Assembly (NCBI GenBank): GCA_009698045.1
Contig: WLRE01000004.1
Span: forward strand, 1-30,549
Reading direction: 5' to 3'
Source of the DNA: Actinomycetota bacterium
GTDB lineage: Bacteria; Actinomycetota; Actinomycetes; Nanopelagicales; Nanopelagicaceae
DNA length: 30,549 nt
How positions within the stretch are numbered: the first letter of the stretch is position 1; every line of letters begins with the position of its first letter. The notes under the pieces were generated by a model, which was not told where the DNA came from, did not search any database, and saw only the letters and a program-made list of their open reading frames with translations. The position numbers and the translations under genes were made by a program. This document shows positions 16,429 to 25,254 of this stretch, piece after piece.

Positions 16429-17648
16429 AAATCTCAGAACTTCTCGGAACCGATCCAGGCTGGATCATTACTGTTAAAGCACTCTTTATCTTTGTTCTCT
16501 GCGTTCTTCTCACTCTTGTAGCAATCTGGGGCGAGCGTCGCCTGGTTGCTCGCATGCAGCAACGCCTAGGACCTAATCGCGTTGGTCCATTTGGACTTGT
16601 TCAAGGCCTTGCCGACGGCGTAAAACTAGCGCTAAAAGAGGATCTCATTCCTAAAGCGGCAGATCGCATCGTCTTTGTTATCGCTCCAATTATCAGCGTT
16701 ACCGCTTGCTTCTTGGCCTTTGCAGTAATCCCTATGACCGGCGTTGTTAATCTCTTCGGTCATGAGACTGCAATGCAACTCACCGATATTCCAGTAGGCG
16801 TTCTCTATATTTTAGCTGCCGCCTCATTCGGTGTTTATGGCATCGTTCTTGCTGGCTGGTCTTCGGGTTCCACATATCCACTACTCGGCGGACTTCGCTC
16901 GAGCGCACAAGTAATTTCTTATGAAGTAGCCATGGGCCTCTCACTCGTCGCCGTCTTTATTTATTCAGGCTCAATGTCTACTTCTGCAATTGTTGAAGCG
17001 CAGCATGACTGGTGGTTTGCAGTTGTTTTGTTCCCGTCATTTGTAATTTATATGATTTCTATGGTCGGTGAAACAAACCGCGCACCGTTTGACTTAGCTG
17101 AAGCAGAGGGAGAACTCGTAGGTGGTTTCCATACCGAGTATTCATCTCTCAAATTCGCACTCTTCTTTTTAGCTGAATATGTAAACATCATCGGCGTATC
17201 TGCACTTGCCACCACATTATTCTTGGGCGGATATCACGCTCTTCCAGGACTGACCTTCACTGAACAATGGTGGGGCGGCTGGTTCACGATGATCTGGTTC
17301 CTCGCAAAAGTGATCGCTTTCTTCTTCATATTTGTATGGCTTCGCGGAACTCTCCCACGACTTCGTTATGACCAATTCATGAAATTCGGCTGGAAAGTTC
17401 TTATTCCAGTGAGCCTGCTCTGGATTCTAATTGTTGCCACACTTCGTGTTCTCTCACAACAGAACACTTCTCGAGCCGTGACACTCGCCTTTGCATCCGG
17501 TGTCGTAGTTCTAATCCTTGCCGGTACTTCTCTCTATGAGCGCTCTCAGAAGAAGTCAAAAGCGGAGAACGCAATCGGCGATATTCCGCAACCATCTTTC
17601 CCAGTTCCTCAGATTCCATCACAGCGAGCGGAGCAATTACATGGCTGA
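16425..17648 (+). CDS. nuoH: NADH-quinone oxidoreductase subunit H
   Basis: 407 aa membrane subunit at the joint between the two arms, forming much of the quinone channel. Conserved loops MQQRLGPNRVGPFGLVQGLA and ETNRAPFDLAEAEGELVGGF (which holds the key carboxylates) are present, with about eight membrane helices. It is longer than E. coli NuoH (about 325 aa) through an extra C-terminal hydrophobic segment (residues about 345-370) and a charged tail, as in other actinobacteria. ATG overlaps the nuoG stop; the end overlaps the nuoI start by eight bases. Confidence 0.96.
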   Translation: MKISELLGTDPGWIITVKALFIFVLCVLLTLVAIWGERRLVARMQQRLGPNRVGPFGLVQGLADGVKLALKEDLIPKAADRIVFVIAPIISVTACFLAFAVIPMTGVVNLFGHETAMQLTDIPVGVLYILAAASFGVYGIVLAGWSSGSTYPLLGGLRSSAQVISYEVAMGLSLVAVFIYSGSMSTSAIVEAQHDWWFAVVLFPSFVIYMISMVGETNRAPFDLAEAEGELVGGFHTEYSSLKFALFFLAEYVNIIGVSALATTLFLGGYHALPGLTFTEQWWGGWFTMIWFLAKVIAFFFIFVWLRGTLPRLRYDQFMKFGWKVLIPVSLLWILIVATLRVLSQQNTSRAVTLAFASGVVVLILAGTSLYERSQKKSKAENAIGDIPQPSFPVPQIPSQRAEQLHG

Positions 17649-18264
17649 AAATCCCATTACCCCCCGCTATCCAGATTTAGGTCTGACTGCAGCTGCTAAG
17701 GCAGAGATGAAAATTACAGGTCAAGATCTTGAAGCAAAGAGTTTCTTTGCTCAGCTGCAAGGCTTCTGGGTCACCTTTATTACGATGTTCAAGAAGGTCA
17801 CCACCGTTAATTACCCTGAAGTAAAAGAACCAACGGCAGAGCGTTTTCACGGCCGCCATCAACTCAATCGCTACGACGATGGACTAGAAAAGTGCATTGG
17901 TTGCGAACTCTGCGCTTGGGCATGTCCTGCGGATGCAATCATGGTTGAAGGAGCAGATAACACCGAAGAAGCACGCTTCTCTCCTGGCGAGCGATATGGC
18001 AAGGTTTATCAAATTAATTATCTTCGTTGCGTCTTTTGTGGACTCTGCATTGAAGCCTGTCCAACTCGTGCACTCACTATGACTAACGAATACGAACTCG
18101 CAGATTCCACTCGCGAAAAATTAATTTTTGAAAAAGACGATCTCCTGGGACCCATGCGCGCCGGAATGATTCCTGCGCCGCACCCTATGTATCCAGGAAC
18201 TACTGATACCGATTATTACAAGGGCGCAATTACTGGCCCGCATCCATCTCAAGAGGTGAAGTAA
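17641..18264 (+). CDS. nuoI: NADH-quinone oxidoreductase subunit I
   Basis: 207 aa, 23-kDa-type ferredoxin-like subunit linking NuoG to NuoB. Two 4Fe-4S motifs (N6a, N6b): C85-IGC-ELC-AWAC95-P and C130-VFC-GLC-IEAC140-P, each CxxCxxCxxxCP. The start is ATG 17641 (MAENPITPRYPDLG), with GGAG eight bases upstream and an eight-base overlap with nuoH. An in-frame upstream ATG at 17518 would read 41 extra residues from inside nuoH and is not credible. The stop is two bases before nuoJ. Confidence 0.96.
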   Translation: MAENPITPRYPDLGLTAAAKAEMKITGQDLEAKSFFAQLQGFWVTFITMFKKVTTVNYPEVKEPTAERFHGRHQLNRYDDGLEKCIGCELCAWACPADAIMVEGADNTEEARFSPGERYGKVYQINYLRCVFCGLCIEACPTRALTMTNEYELADSTREKLIFEKDDLLGPMRAGMIPAPHPMYPGTTDTDYYKGAITGPHPSQEVK

Positions 18265-18266
18265 CA

Positions 18267-19049
18267 GTGATTACTCTCGCTCTTGAATCAGGTGCAACTG
18301 CAACTCCCGAAGCAGTTCTCTTCTGGTTCCTTGCCCCTCTTGCAGTTCTATCTGCCTTAGGAATGCTGCTTGTGAAGAAGGCGGTTCACTCTGCACTACT
18401 CCTCGCTTGGGTCATGGTAACTCTTGCGATTTTCTATATCGCACAGGATGCGCTCTTCCTTGGAATCGTCCAAGTAGTTGTTTATACCGGCGCAGTCATG
18501 ATGCTCTTCCTCTTTATTCTGATGTTAGTAGGAGTCGATAGCTCTGATTCGCTAGTCGAAACAATTAAGGGTCAGCGCGCAACTGCAATTACTGCAGCGG
18601 TCGGCGTAGGTGGACTCCTTATCTCCTTGATCTCCCGTGCTGTACAAGCTAAACCAGCAGTAGGCCTGAAAGATCTAGAAATTGTTGGCAATGTGCAATC
18701 TATTGCAACCGAACTTTTTACTAAGTATGTCTGGGCATTTGAAGTTGTATCAGCACTCCTTATCACTGCTGCCTTAGGTGCAATGGTGTTGGCCCATAGC
18801 CAGAAGCCAATTGCTAGGAATCTGCAGCGCGATAAGTCAATCGCCCGTTTCCGTGGTGCATCGTTAGCAACGGCGGCCGGTCTCCCAAGTTCAGGTGTCT
18901 ACTCCAGACACAATGCGGTGGATGTTCCTGCGTTACTTCCTGATGGAACACCAGCCCCTTCATCTATTTCTGCAACGCTTAACGCTCGTGGAAATATGAT
19001 CGATAGCAAACTCTTTGAACTTGAACTCAAGGAAGAGGAGGAGAACTAA
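18267..19049 (+). CDS. nuoJ: NADH-quinone oxidoreductase subunit J
   Basis: 260 aa membrane subunit of complex I with five hydrophobic segments; the segment VQVVVYTGAVMMLFLFILML carries the family's conserved pi-bulge region. After the last helix there is an 80-residue hydrophilic tail containing SSGVYSRHNAVDVPALLPDG and ending in a Glu-rich run. This tail is absent from E. coli NuoJ but typical of actinobacteria. GTG start with AGAGGTGA about nine bases upstream. The strong ribosome binding site of nuoK lies inside its last codons. Confidence 0.95.
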   Translation: MITLALESGATATPEAVLFWFLAPLAVLSALGMLLVKKAVHSALLLAWVMVTLAIFYIAQDALFLGIVQVVVYTGAVMMLFLFILMLVGVDSSDSLVETIKGQRATAITAAVGVGGLLISLISRAVQAKPAVGLKDLEIVGNVQSIATELFTKYVWAFEVVSALLITAALGAMVLAHSQKPIARNLQRDKSIARFRGASLATAAGLPSSGVYSRHNAVDVPALLPDGTPAPSSISATLNARGNMIDSKLFELELKEEEEN

Positions 19050-19349
19050 ATGGATATCTCGAACTACCTCTACCTCTCAGCAATTCTTTTCACGATTGGC
19101 GCAGTTGGCGTTGTTGTTCGTCGCAACGCAATTGTGGTCTTTATGTGCGTGGAGCTCATGCTCAACGCAACCAACCTTGCCTTTGTCACCTTCTCACGAA
19201 TCCACGGTAATTTGGATGGTCAAGTCGCATCCTTCTTCACCATGGTTGTGGCTGCTTGCGAAGTGGTAATTGGCCTAGCGATTATCGTAACGATTTATCG
19301 CTCCCGTCGATCAGCATCAATCGATGATGCTAGTTTGTTGAAGCGATAA
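19050..19349 (+). CDS. nuoK: NADH-quinone oxidoreductase subunit K
   Basis: 99 aa, three membrane helices, the small antiporter-like (MrpC-related) subunit of the complex I proton path. The glutamate in FMCVELMLNATNLAF and that in AACEVVIGLAIIV correspond to the two conserved intramembrane carboxylates of the family. Length is standard. The ATG directly follows the nuoJ stop, preceded by the best ribosome binding site in the operon (AGGAGGAG). Confidence 0.96.
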   Translation: MDISNYLYLSAILFTIGAVGVVVRRNAIVVFMCVELMLNATNLAFVTFSRIHGNLDGQVASFFTMVVAACEVVIGLAIIVTIYRSRRSASIDDASLLKR

Positions 19350-19351
19350 CC

Positions 19352-21241
19352 ATGACTACTAGCAACCTTCTCGTTTATCTCATTGCGCTTCCTCTTATAA
19401 GTTCTGCACTACTTCTCATTCTTGGCCGCAAGGCTGATAAGTGGGGCCACCTCTTAGCAACATTGGTGTCGGGATCAGCATTTGTCATCGGAGTACTTGA
19501 ATTCTTCGCGATGCGCAGCCGCTCAGGCGATGCACGTCCGGCTACCCAACACATCTTTACCTGGATGTCTGTTGGCTCCTTTCAGGTCGATGCCTCACTC
19601 CTTCTCGACCAACTTTCAATCGCCTTCGTCCTGCTTATTACTGGCGTAGGAACGCTTATTCATATCTATTCAATTGCATATATGTCGCATGATCGCGATC
19701 GACGTCGCTTCTTTGCATACCTCAATCTATTTATTGCAGCGATGTTGCTCCTTGTATTGGGCGATTCATATCTCAATCTTTATGTTGGCTGGGAGGGCGT
19801 TGGCCTTGCCTCTTATCTACTTATTGGTTTCTGGAATCAGAAGCCTGCCTACGCCACCGCAGCCAAGAAGGCTTTTGTTGCTAACCGCGTCGGTGATGTA
19901 GGACTTTCACTCGCAATCATGATTGCCTTCGCTCAATTCGGCACTGTCTCATTTGCAGGCGTTAAAGAGCACGCCCACCATGCATCGCCAGCAGCGCTAA
20001 CTGCAATCGGTGCGATGTTGTTGCTTGCCGCTGCCGGCAAATCCGCACAATTCCCACTGCAATCTTGGCTCGGAGATGCAATGGCTGGTCCAACCCCAGT
20101 ATCTGCTCTGATCCACGCGGCAACAATGGTGACAGCTGGCGTCTATCTAATTACTCGCTCTAATTTCATCTTCGATGCCTCCGCTACCGCACAACTCCTT
20201 GTTGTAATCGTTGGCGCAATCACATTGCTCTTCGGTGCAATCGTTGGTACCGCTAAAGATGACATCAAGAAAGCACTTGCTGCATCAACAATGTCGCAAA
20301 TTGGTTACATGATTCTTGCAACTGGCCTTGGACCTATCGGTTATGCATTTGCAATTATGCACCTCATAACTCACGGATTCTTTAAGGCGGGAATGTTCCT
20401 TGGTGCTGGATCTGTCATGCATGGCATGGATGACGAAGTAAATATGCGTCGATTCGGTGGCTTGGCAAGATTTATGCCAATTACTACTGTCACATTTGGT
20501 CTGGGTTATCTCGCAATTATCGGAGTACCTCCATTTGCCGGTTTCTATTCCAAAGATAAAATCATCGAAACTGCATTTAACGCCGGCGGTCTCAAAGGAA
20601 TTCTTTTAGGTGGTGCGGCACTTCTCGGTGCAGCAATAACCGCGTTCTATATGACCCGAGTTGTAGTTCTTACTTTTGCAGGATCTAAGCGTTGGGACGA
20701 TAAAGCTCATCCGCACGAGAGTCCAGCCCTGATGTGGATTCCAATGGCGATTTTGGCAGTTGGTTCTGTTACCTCTGGATTCTTACTCGCATCCGGTAAT
20801 GCGATGGTCAATTGGCTTCAACCAATTGTTGACCCACATCATCACGAGCATGGCGAAGAATTTCTCAAGCCAATCGTTGTATCAACTATGGCTATCGTGG
20901 TGGTCGTACTTGGAGTTCTCGCTGCAATTGTTAAGTACCGCACCGTTCCAGTTGAGGCTCCTACGGAAGTTTCAGTATTTACTAAGGCTGCGCGTAAGGA
21001 TCTCTATCAAGATAGCTTTAACGAGGCAGTACTTATGCGGCCGGGCCAGAAGCTCACTTCCGGGCTTCTCTTCACTGATAAATCAATTGTCGATGGCGCA
21101 GTAAAAGCGGTTGGTTTCTCTCTGCAAACTATCGCAGGGTGGATTCGTAACCTTCAAAATGGATTTATCCGGACCTATGCACTCGTAATGCTCATCGGAT
21201 TACTTGCGCTTATTGCAACAGTTTGGGTGGTGACGCTATGA
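19352..21241 (+). CDS. nuoL: NADH-quinone oxidoreductase subunit L
   Basis: 629 aa Mrp-antiporter-like proton-pumping subunit at the far end of the membrane arm. Family motifs include YVGWEGVGLASYLLIGFW (conserved Glu), GKSAQFPLQSWLGDAMAGPTPVSALIHAATMV (broken here by normal spacing), and STMSQIGYMILATG. About fifteen helices plus the C-terminal lateral helix region and final anchor can be traced. A His/Glu-rich loop (DPHHHEHGEE, about residue 495) lies between two late helices. The ATG is two bases after nuoK; the stop overlaps the nuoM ATG. Confidence 0.96.
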   Translation: MTTSNLLVYLIALPLISSALLLILGRKADKWGHLLATLVSGSAFVIGVLEFFAMRSRSGDARPATQHIFTWMSVGSFQVDASLLLDQLSIAFVLLITGVGTLIHIYSIAYMSHDRDRRRFFAYLNLFIAAMLLLVLGDSYLNLYVGWEGVGLASYLLIGFWNQKPAYATAAKKAFVANRVGDVGLSLAIMIAFAQFGTVSFAGVKEHAHHASPAALTAIGAMLLLAAAGKSAQFPLQSWLGDAMAGPTPVSALIHAATMVTAGVYLITRSNFIFDASATAQLLVVIVGAITLLFGAIVGTAKDDIKKALAASTMSQIGYMILATGLGPIGYAFAIMHLITHGFFKAGMFLGAGSVMHGMDDEVNMRRFGGLARFMPITTVTFGLGYLAIIGVPPFAGFYSKDKIIETAFNAGGLKGILLGGAALLGAAITAFYMTRVVVLTFAGSKRWDDKAHPHESPALMWIPMAILAVGSVTSGFLLASGNAMVNWLQPIVDPHHHEHGEEFLKPIVVSTMAIVVVVLGVLAAIVKYRTVPVEAPTEVSVFTKAARKDLYQDSFNEAVLMRPGQKLTSGLLFTDKSIVDGAVKAVGFSLQTIAGWIRNLQNGFIRTYALVMLIGLLALIATVWVVTL

Positions 21242-22743
21242 GTATCTTGACTACGCTAGAACTTCTTCCGTTAGTTGGAGTCCTGGCTCTTGCTCTTAGC
21301 CCCAAAGCGGACGCTCTTCTTGCAAAGAGAATCGCACTTGGATTTTCGCTCCTTGTCGCTGCAGTCTCTGCAGTGATGGCTTCTCAATTTAAGCTCTCTG
21401 CCTCAGGCTTCCAGTTTGTGGAATCGCGCTCATGGATTCCAAACTTCGGAATAAATTACGCGGTAGGTATCGATGGGATCTCGCTCGTTCTCATTTTGTT
21501 AACCACGATCCTTGTCCCCATCGTCATCCTTGCTGGTTGGAATGAATCCGAAGGCGGCCGATGGAGCACTAAGACGTTCTATATTTTGATTCTCATCTCA
21601 GAGGCAATGATGATTGGCGTCTTTGCCGCTACAGATGTTTTCCTCTTCTATGTCATCTTTGAAGCAATGCTCATTCCGGTCTATTTCCTCATCGGGGGAT
21701 ATGGGCGCGGAGAGCGGGCAGCCGCTGCACTCAAGTTCCTGCTTTACAGTCTTCTTGGTGGTCTCTTGATGTTGGCAGCGCTTATTGGCACATACATCAT
21801 CTCTACCAATCAAATCGGCGGAACTTTTGATCTCACCAAGTTATCGACGATGCAGATTGATGCACCTACACAGAACTGGTTGTTCTTAGGATTCTTTATT
21901 GCCTTTGCAATTAAAGCCCCGCTGTGGCCATTTCATACTTGGTTGCCATCCGCGGCTAAAGCGGCGACACCGGGAACTTCAATCCTTCTTCTAGGAGTCA
22001 TGGATAAAGTCGGTACATACGGAATGATCCGTTTCTGCATGACGCTCTTCCCAGATGCCACAAAGACATTTACGCCGGTAATTATCACCCTTGCTGTTAT
22101 TTCAATTCTCTATGGTGCATTCCTAGCTATCGGTCAGAAAGATATAAATGGCTTGATCGCATTTACTTCGATTTCACACTTCGGCGTAATCACGCTTGGA
22201 ATATTTGCTATGACAACCCAAGGCCTGACTGGTGCTACTTTCTATATGGTTAACCACGGCTTCTCCACTGCTGCGCTCTTTATGACCGCAGGTTGGATGG
22301 TCGCTCGCCGCAAGTCTTCACAGATCGATGACTTTGGTGGACTACAGCGCGTTACGCCTATCTTGGCCTGGTCCTTCTTTATCGCAGGTCTATCAGCACT
22401 TGCTCTTCCTGGTCTCTCCAGTTTCATCTCTGAATTCTTAGTTCTTGCTGGAACATTTACTCGTTATCCAATAGCTGCAATCTTTGCAACACTGGGAATT
22501 ATTCTTGCCGCCCTTTATGTCTTAATCGCGGTCCAGAAATCTCTTCACGGTGAGGTAAAGCCAGGAAATGAATCTTTAACAGATCTCATTCTTCGCGAAA
22601 AGATTGCGCTAGCTCCTGTTATCGCGCTGATAATTCTGCTTGGCTTTTATCCAAAGCCGGTCCTTGATGTCATTAACCCCACCACGGGAGTTGTTATGCA
22701 ACATGCAGGGGTAGTCGATCCAGCGGTAAAGGTAGGTAAGTAA
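21238..22743 (+). CDS. nuoM: NADH-quinone oxidoreductase subunit M
   Basis: 501 aa Mrp-antiporter-like proton-pumping subunit of complex I. Recognisable blocks are YAVGIDGISLVLILLTT, FEAMLIPVYFLIGGYG (conserved Glu), IKAPLWPFHTWLPSAAKAA with its key lysine, and TSISHFGVITLGIF. Start chosen at ATG 21238, which overlaps the nuoL stop as ATGA and gives MSILTTLELL. An in-frame GTG at 21223 would only add five residues (MGGDA) inside nuoL. The stop abuts the nuoN start directly. Confidence 0.96.
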   Translation: MSILTTLELLPLVGVLALALSPKADALLAKRIALGFSLLVAAVSAVMASQFKLSASGFQFVESRSWIPNFGINYAVGIDGISLVLILLTTILVPIVILAGWNESEGGRWSTKTFYILILISEAMMIGVFAATDVFLFYVIFEAMLIPVYFLIGGYGRGERAAAALKFLLYSLLGGLLMLAALIGTYIISTNQIGGTFDLTKLSTMQIDAPTQNWLFLGFFIAFAIKAPLWPFHTWLPSAAKAATPGTSILLLGVMDKVGTYGMIRFCMTLFPDATKTFTPVIITLAVISILYGAFLAIGQKDINGLIAFTSISHFGVITLGIFAMTTQGLTGATFYMVNHGFSTAALFMTAGWMVARRKSSQIDDFGGLQRVTPILAWSFFIAGLSALALPGLSSFISEFLVLAGTFTRYPIAAIFATLGIILAALYVLIAVQKSLHGEVKPGNESLTDLILREKIALAPVIALIILLGFYPKPVLDVINPTTGVVMQHAGVVDPAVKVGK

Positions 22744-24255
22744 ATGACCGCTCCAGTACTTAACTACGCACTGCTTGCACCAATCCTCGTCATTCTTGGT
22801 GGCGCGCTCATCGGTGTCCTTGTTGAAGCATTTGTAGGCAAAGCCCTCCGCGCTTCTCTACAACTTCCGATTGCTCTGGGTTCAGTAATCCTCTCGTTCG
22901 CATTTCTCTGGCGCTCACATAACCAACCTTCAGCCACGGCTGCAGTGGGCTCTGTATCAATGGACCCTGCTGGAATATTTATACAAGGAACAATCCTGGT
23001 TCTCGCATTTATTGGAATTTTGCTCATCGCAGATCAAGATAATTTCACCGCTCAAGCCTCGGCTATTCCTGGTTCTGAAGAAGAGGCAACTTCTATTGCA
23101 TCTGGAAAGCAGCAGACTGAAGTATTTCCACTCACACTCTTTGCAATTGCTGGCGCAATGCTCTTCCCGGTCGCAACAGATTTAATCACTCTCTTTGTTG
23201 CACTGGAAGTTCTCTCACTTCCGCTCTATCTCATGGCTGGTCTCTCTCGCAGACGTCGTCTACTTTCACAGGAAGCGGCGCTTAAGTACTTTATTCTCGG
23301 AGCTTTTTCATCTGCGATATTCCTCTTTGGTACTGCATTCCTCTATGGATATACCGGCTCTCTGTCCTTCAACGATATTGCAGGAGCAGTAGGCGGCAAT
23401 GGTTCAAGCTCCACCTTCCTATATATCGGAATTATCTTCGTGAGCGTCGGTCTTCTCTTTAAAGTGGGAGCAGTTCCATTCCATGCCTGGACTCCTGATG
23501 TGTATCAAGGTGCCCCAACTCCAATAACTGGATTTATGGCAGCTGTAACAAAAGTTGCAGCTTTTGGAGCAACACTTCGCCTTTTCTATGTTGCACTCGA
23601 TGGCGCTTCCCAAACTTGGAAGCCAATCATTACTGCAATTGCCATGCTCACCATGGTCATTGGTTCAATTGCAGCGATGGTGCAACGCGATGTAAAGCGT
23701 GCACTTGCCTACTCATCTATCGCTCATGCGGGCTTCTTGCTTATTGGTGTCATCGCACTTAATAAAGAGGGACTAGCCGCTTCACTGTTCTATTTCATCG
23801 CATATGGTCTTGCAACTCTTGGTGCATTTGCGGTTATCACGATGATTCGCGACTCCTCTGGTGAAGTTACCGATCTCAATCGTTGGGCGGGGCTTGCTAA
23901 AAAGTCGCCTCTTGTGGCCGGACTTTTCACTCTCTATCTATTGAGTTTTGGTGGCCTGCCGCTCACGGCTGGATTTATTGGAAAATTCTCCATCTTCTCC
24001 GCTGCCTACCAAGGTGGAAATATGTTGGTAGTCGTTATTGCTGCACTAGCAAGTGCCGTGGCACTCTTCTTCTATCTCCGTATTGTTTTAATGCTCTGGT
24101 TTACCGAGCCAACAAATGATTCAGTTACGGTGGTAATCCCATCCATCCTGACTCGAATTGCAATTTTTATTACCGCTATCGCAACCATAGTTCTGGGTAT
24201 CGCTCCCTCACTTCTTCTCAATCCTGCTACAACATTCGCTACCTTCTTCCAATAA
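22744..24255 (+). CDS. nuoN: NADH-quinone oxidoreductase subunit N
   Basis: 503 aa, third Mrp-antiporter-like subunit, closest to NuoK in the membrane arm. Markers are VALEVLSLPLYLMAGLSRRR (conserved Glu), FKVGAVPFHAWTPDVYQGAPTPIT (conserved Lys), YSSIAHAGFLLIGV and FGGLPLTAGFIGKF. An insertion of about 35 hydrophilic residues (SAIPGSEEEATSIASGKQQ) sits between early helices. ATG immediately after the nuoM stop with AAGGTAGG upstream. It closes a full A-to-N set with no missing or duplicated subunit; nine bases separate it from the polyprenyl diphosphate synthase. Confidence 0.95.
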   Translation: MTAPVLNYALLAPILVILGGALIGVLVEAFVGKALRASLQLPIALGSVILSFAFLWRSHNQPSATAAVGSVSMDPAGIFIQGTILVLAFIGILLIADQDNFTAQASAIPGSEEEATSIASGKQQTEVFPLTLFAIAGAMLFPVATDLITLFVALEVLSLPLYLMAGLSRRRRLLSQEAALKYFILGAFSSAIFLFGTAFLYGYTGSLSFNDIAGAVGGNGSSSTFLYIGIIFVSVGLLFKVGAVPFHAWTPDVYQGAPTPITGFMAAVTKVAAFGATLRLFYVALDGASQTWKPIITAIAMLTMVIGSIAAMVQRDVKRALAYSSIAHAGFLLIGVIALNKEGLAASLFYFIAYGLATLGAFAVITMIRDSSGEVTDLNRWAGLAKKSPLVAGLFTLYLLSFGGLPLTAGFIGKFSIFSAAYQGGNMLVVVIAALASAVALFFYLRIVLMLWFTEPTNDSVTVVIPSILTRIAIFITAIATIVLGIAPSLLLNPATTFATFFQ

Positions 24256-24264
24256 GCTGAATAT

Positions 24265-25254
24265 ATGTCTCGCTTAGGAATTGCAGGTATCGACCCAGAA
24301 TTTGAAGCGAGAATTATTGCTGATATGGAGGCGGTGGAAGCTCTGCTCCGCTCGCATATTGTTGGCAAGTATCCATTTGTTATTGAAACTTCTCGCCACC
24401 TTGTTGAAGCCGGTGGCAAGCGCCTTCGTCCGCTACTTGTATTACTTGCAGCTCAATTTGGAGACCCCAACCGTAAAGAAGTTATCGATGCGGCAGTGGT
24501 CTGCGAACTCACGCACCTAGCAACTTTGTATCACGATGATGTAATGGATGAGGCCCCAAAACGTAGGGGAGTAGAAAGTGCGAATAATCGTTGGGGCAAT
24601 AGCGTCGCGATTTTAACCGGAGATTATCTCTTTGCTAAGACCTCGCTACTGCTTGCAGATTTAGGTCCCGAGGCAGTTCGCCTTCATGCAATCACCTTCG
24701 AGAGATTAGTTATTGGCCAGATTACAGAGACTCAAGGCTCCACTGCCGGAAAGTCGATGCTCGAGCACTACCTCAGTGTGGTCGCTGATAAGACCGGATC
24801 ACTCATCGCTGCGAGTGCCAACTACGGAGCTCTACTCTCTGGCGCATCGGCTGCGGCGCGAGATACTCTCACCGAGTATGCAGAGAAGATTGGCATCGTC
24901 TTTCAATTAGCAGATGACATTATTGATATTGCTAGTACCTCATTTGAATCCGGTAAGACTCCTGGCACTGATTTGCGTGAAGGAGTTCTAACTTTAGTCA
25001 CACTCTTTGTTATGGAATCCACAGATCCTGCAGATGATGAGTTAAAGAAGATTCTTTCTGCTCCTATTACTGACGAGGCCGTAGTAGCAAGCACGCTGGA
25101 GCGACTTCGTTCTCATTCCGCTCTTCTTCAATCACGCGAATTAGTCGAGAGATATGCAGCAGAAGCACGAGATTTACTTTCCACTCTTCCAGCTGGGCCA
25201 GCACGTGAAGCGTTAATCGAGCTCAGCAACACCGTTATTACGCGCACTGCCTGA
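24265..25254 (+). CDS. Long-chain polyprenyl diphosphate synthase (probably menaquinone side chain)
   Basis: 329 aa trans-prenyltransferase that extends farnesyl or geranylgeranyl diphosphate with isopentenyl diphosphate. The first Asp-rich motif is D91-DVMD-95 (LYHDDVMDEAPKRRG) and the second is D217-DIID-221 (FQLADDIIDIAS), with GGKRLRPLLVLL at 50-62. The residue five before the first motif is small (A86), which in this family favours long products (C30 or longer) over C15 or C20. It lies directly downstream of nuoN and in the same block as menA, so supplying the menaquinone tail is the likely role. Exact chain length cannot be read from sequence. The last 42 bases overlap the convergent transporter gene. 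Confidence 0.93.
   Translation: MSRLGIAGIDPEFEARIIADMEAVEALLRSHIVGKYPFVIETSRHLVEAGGKRLRPLLVLLAAQFGDPNRKEVIDAAVVCELTHLATLYHDDVMDEAPKRRGVESANNRWGNSVAILTGDYLFAKTSLLLADLGPEAVRLHAITFERLVIGQITETQGSTAGKSMLEHYLSVVADKTGSLIAASANYGALLSGASAAARDTLTEYAEKIGIVFQLADDIIDIASTSFESGKTPGTDLREGVLTLVTLFVMESTDPADDELKKILSAPITDEAVVASTLERLRSHSALLQSRELVERYAAEARDLLSTLPAGPAREALIELSNTVITRTA

Noticed and set aside
17518..17640. N-terminal extension of nuoI starting at ATG 17518
   Set aside because: It reads the end of nuoH in a different frame; ATG 17641 has a good ribosome binding site and gives the usual NuoI N-terminus.
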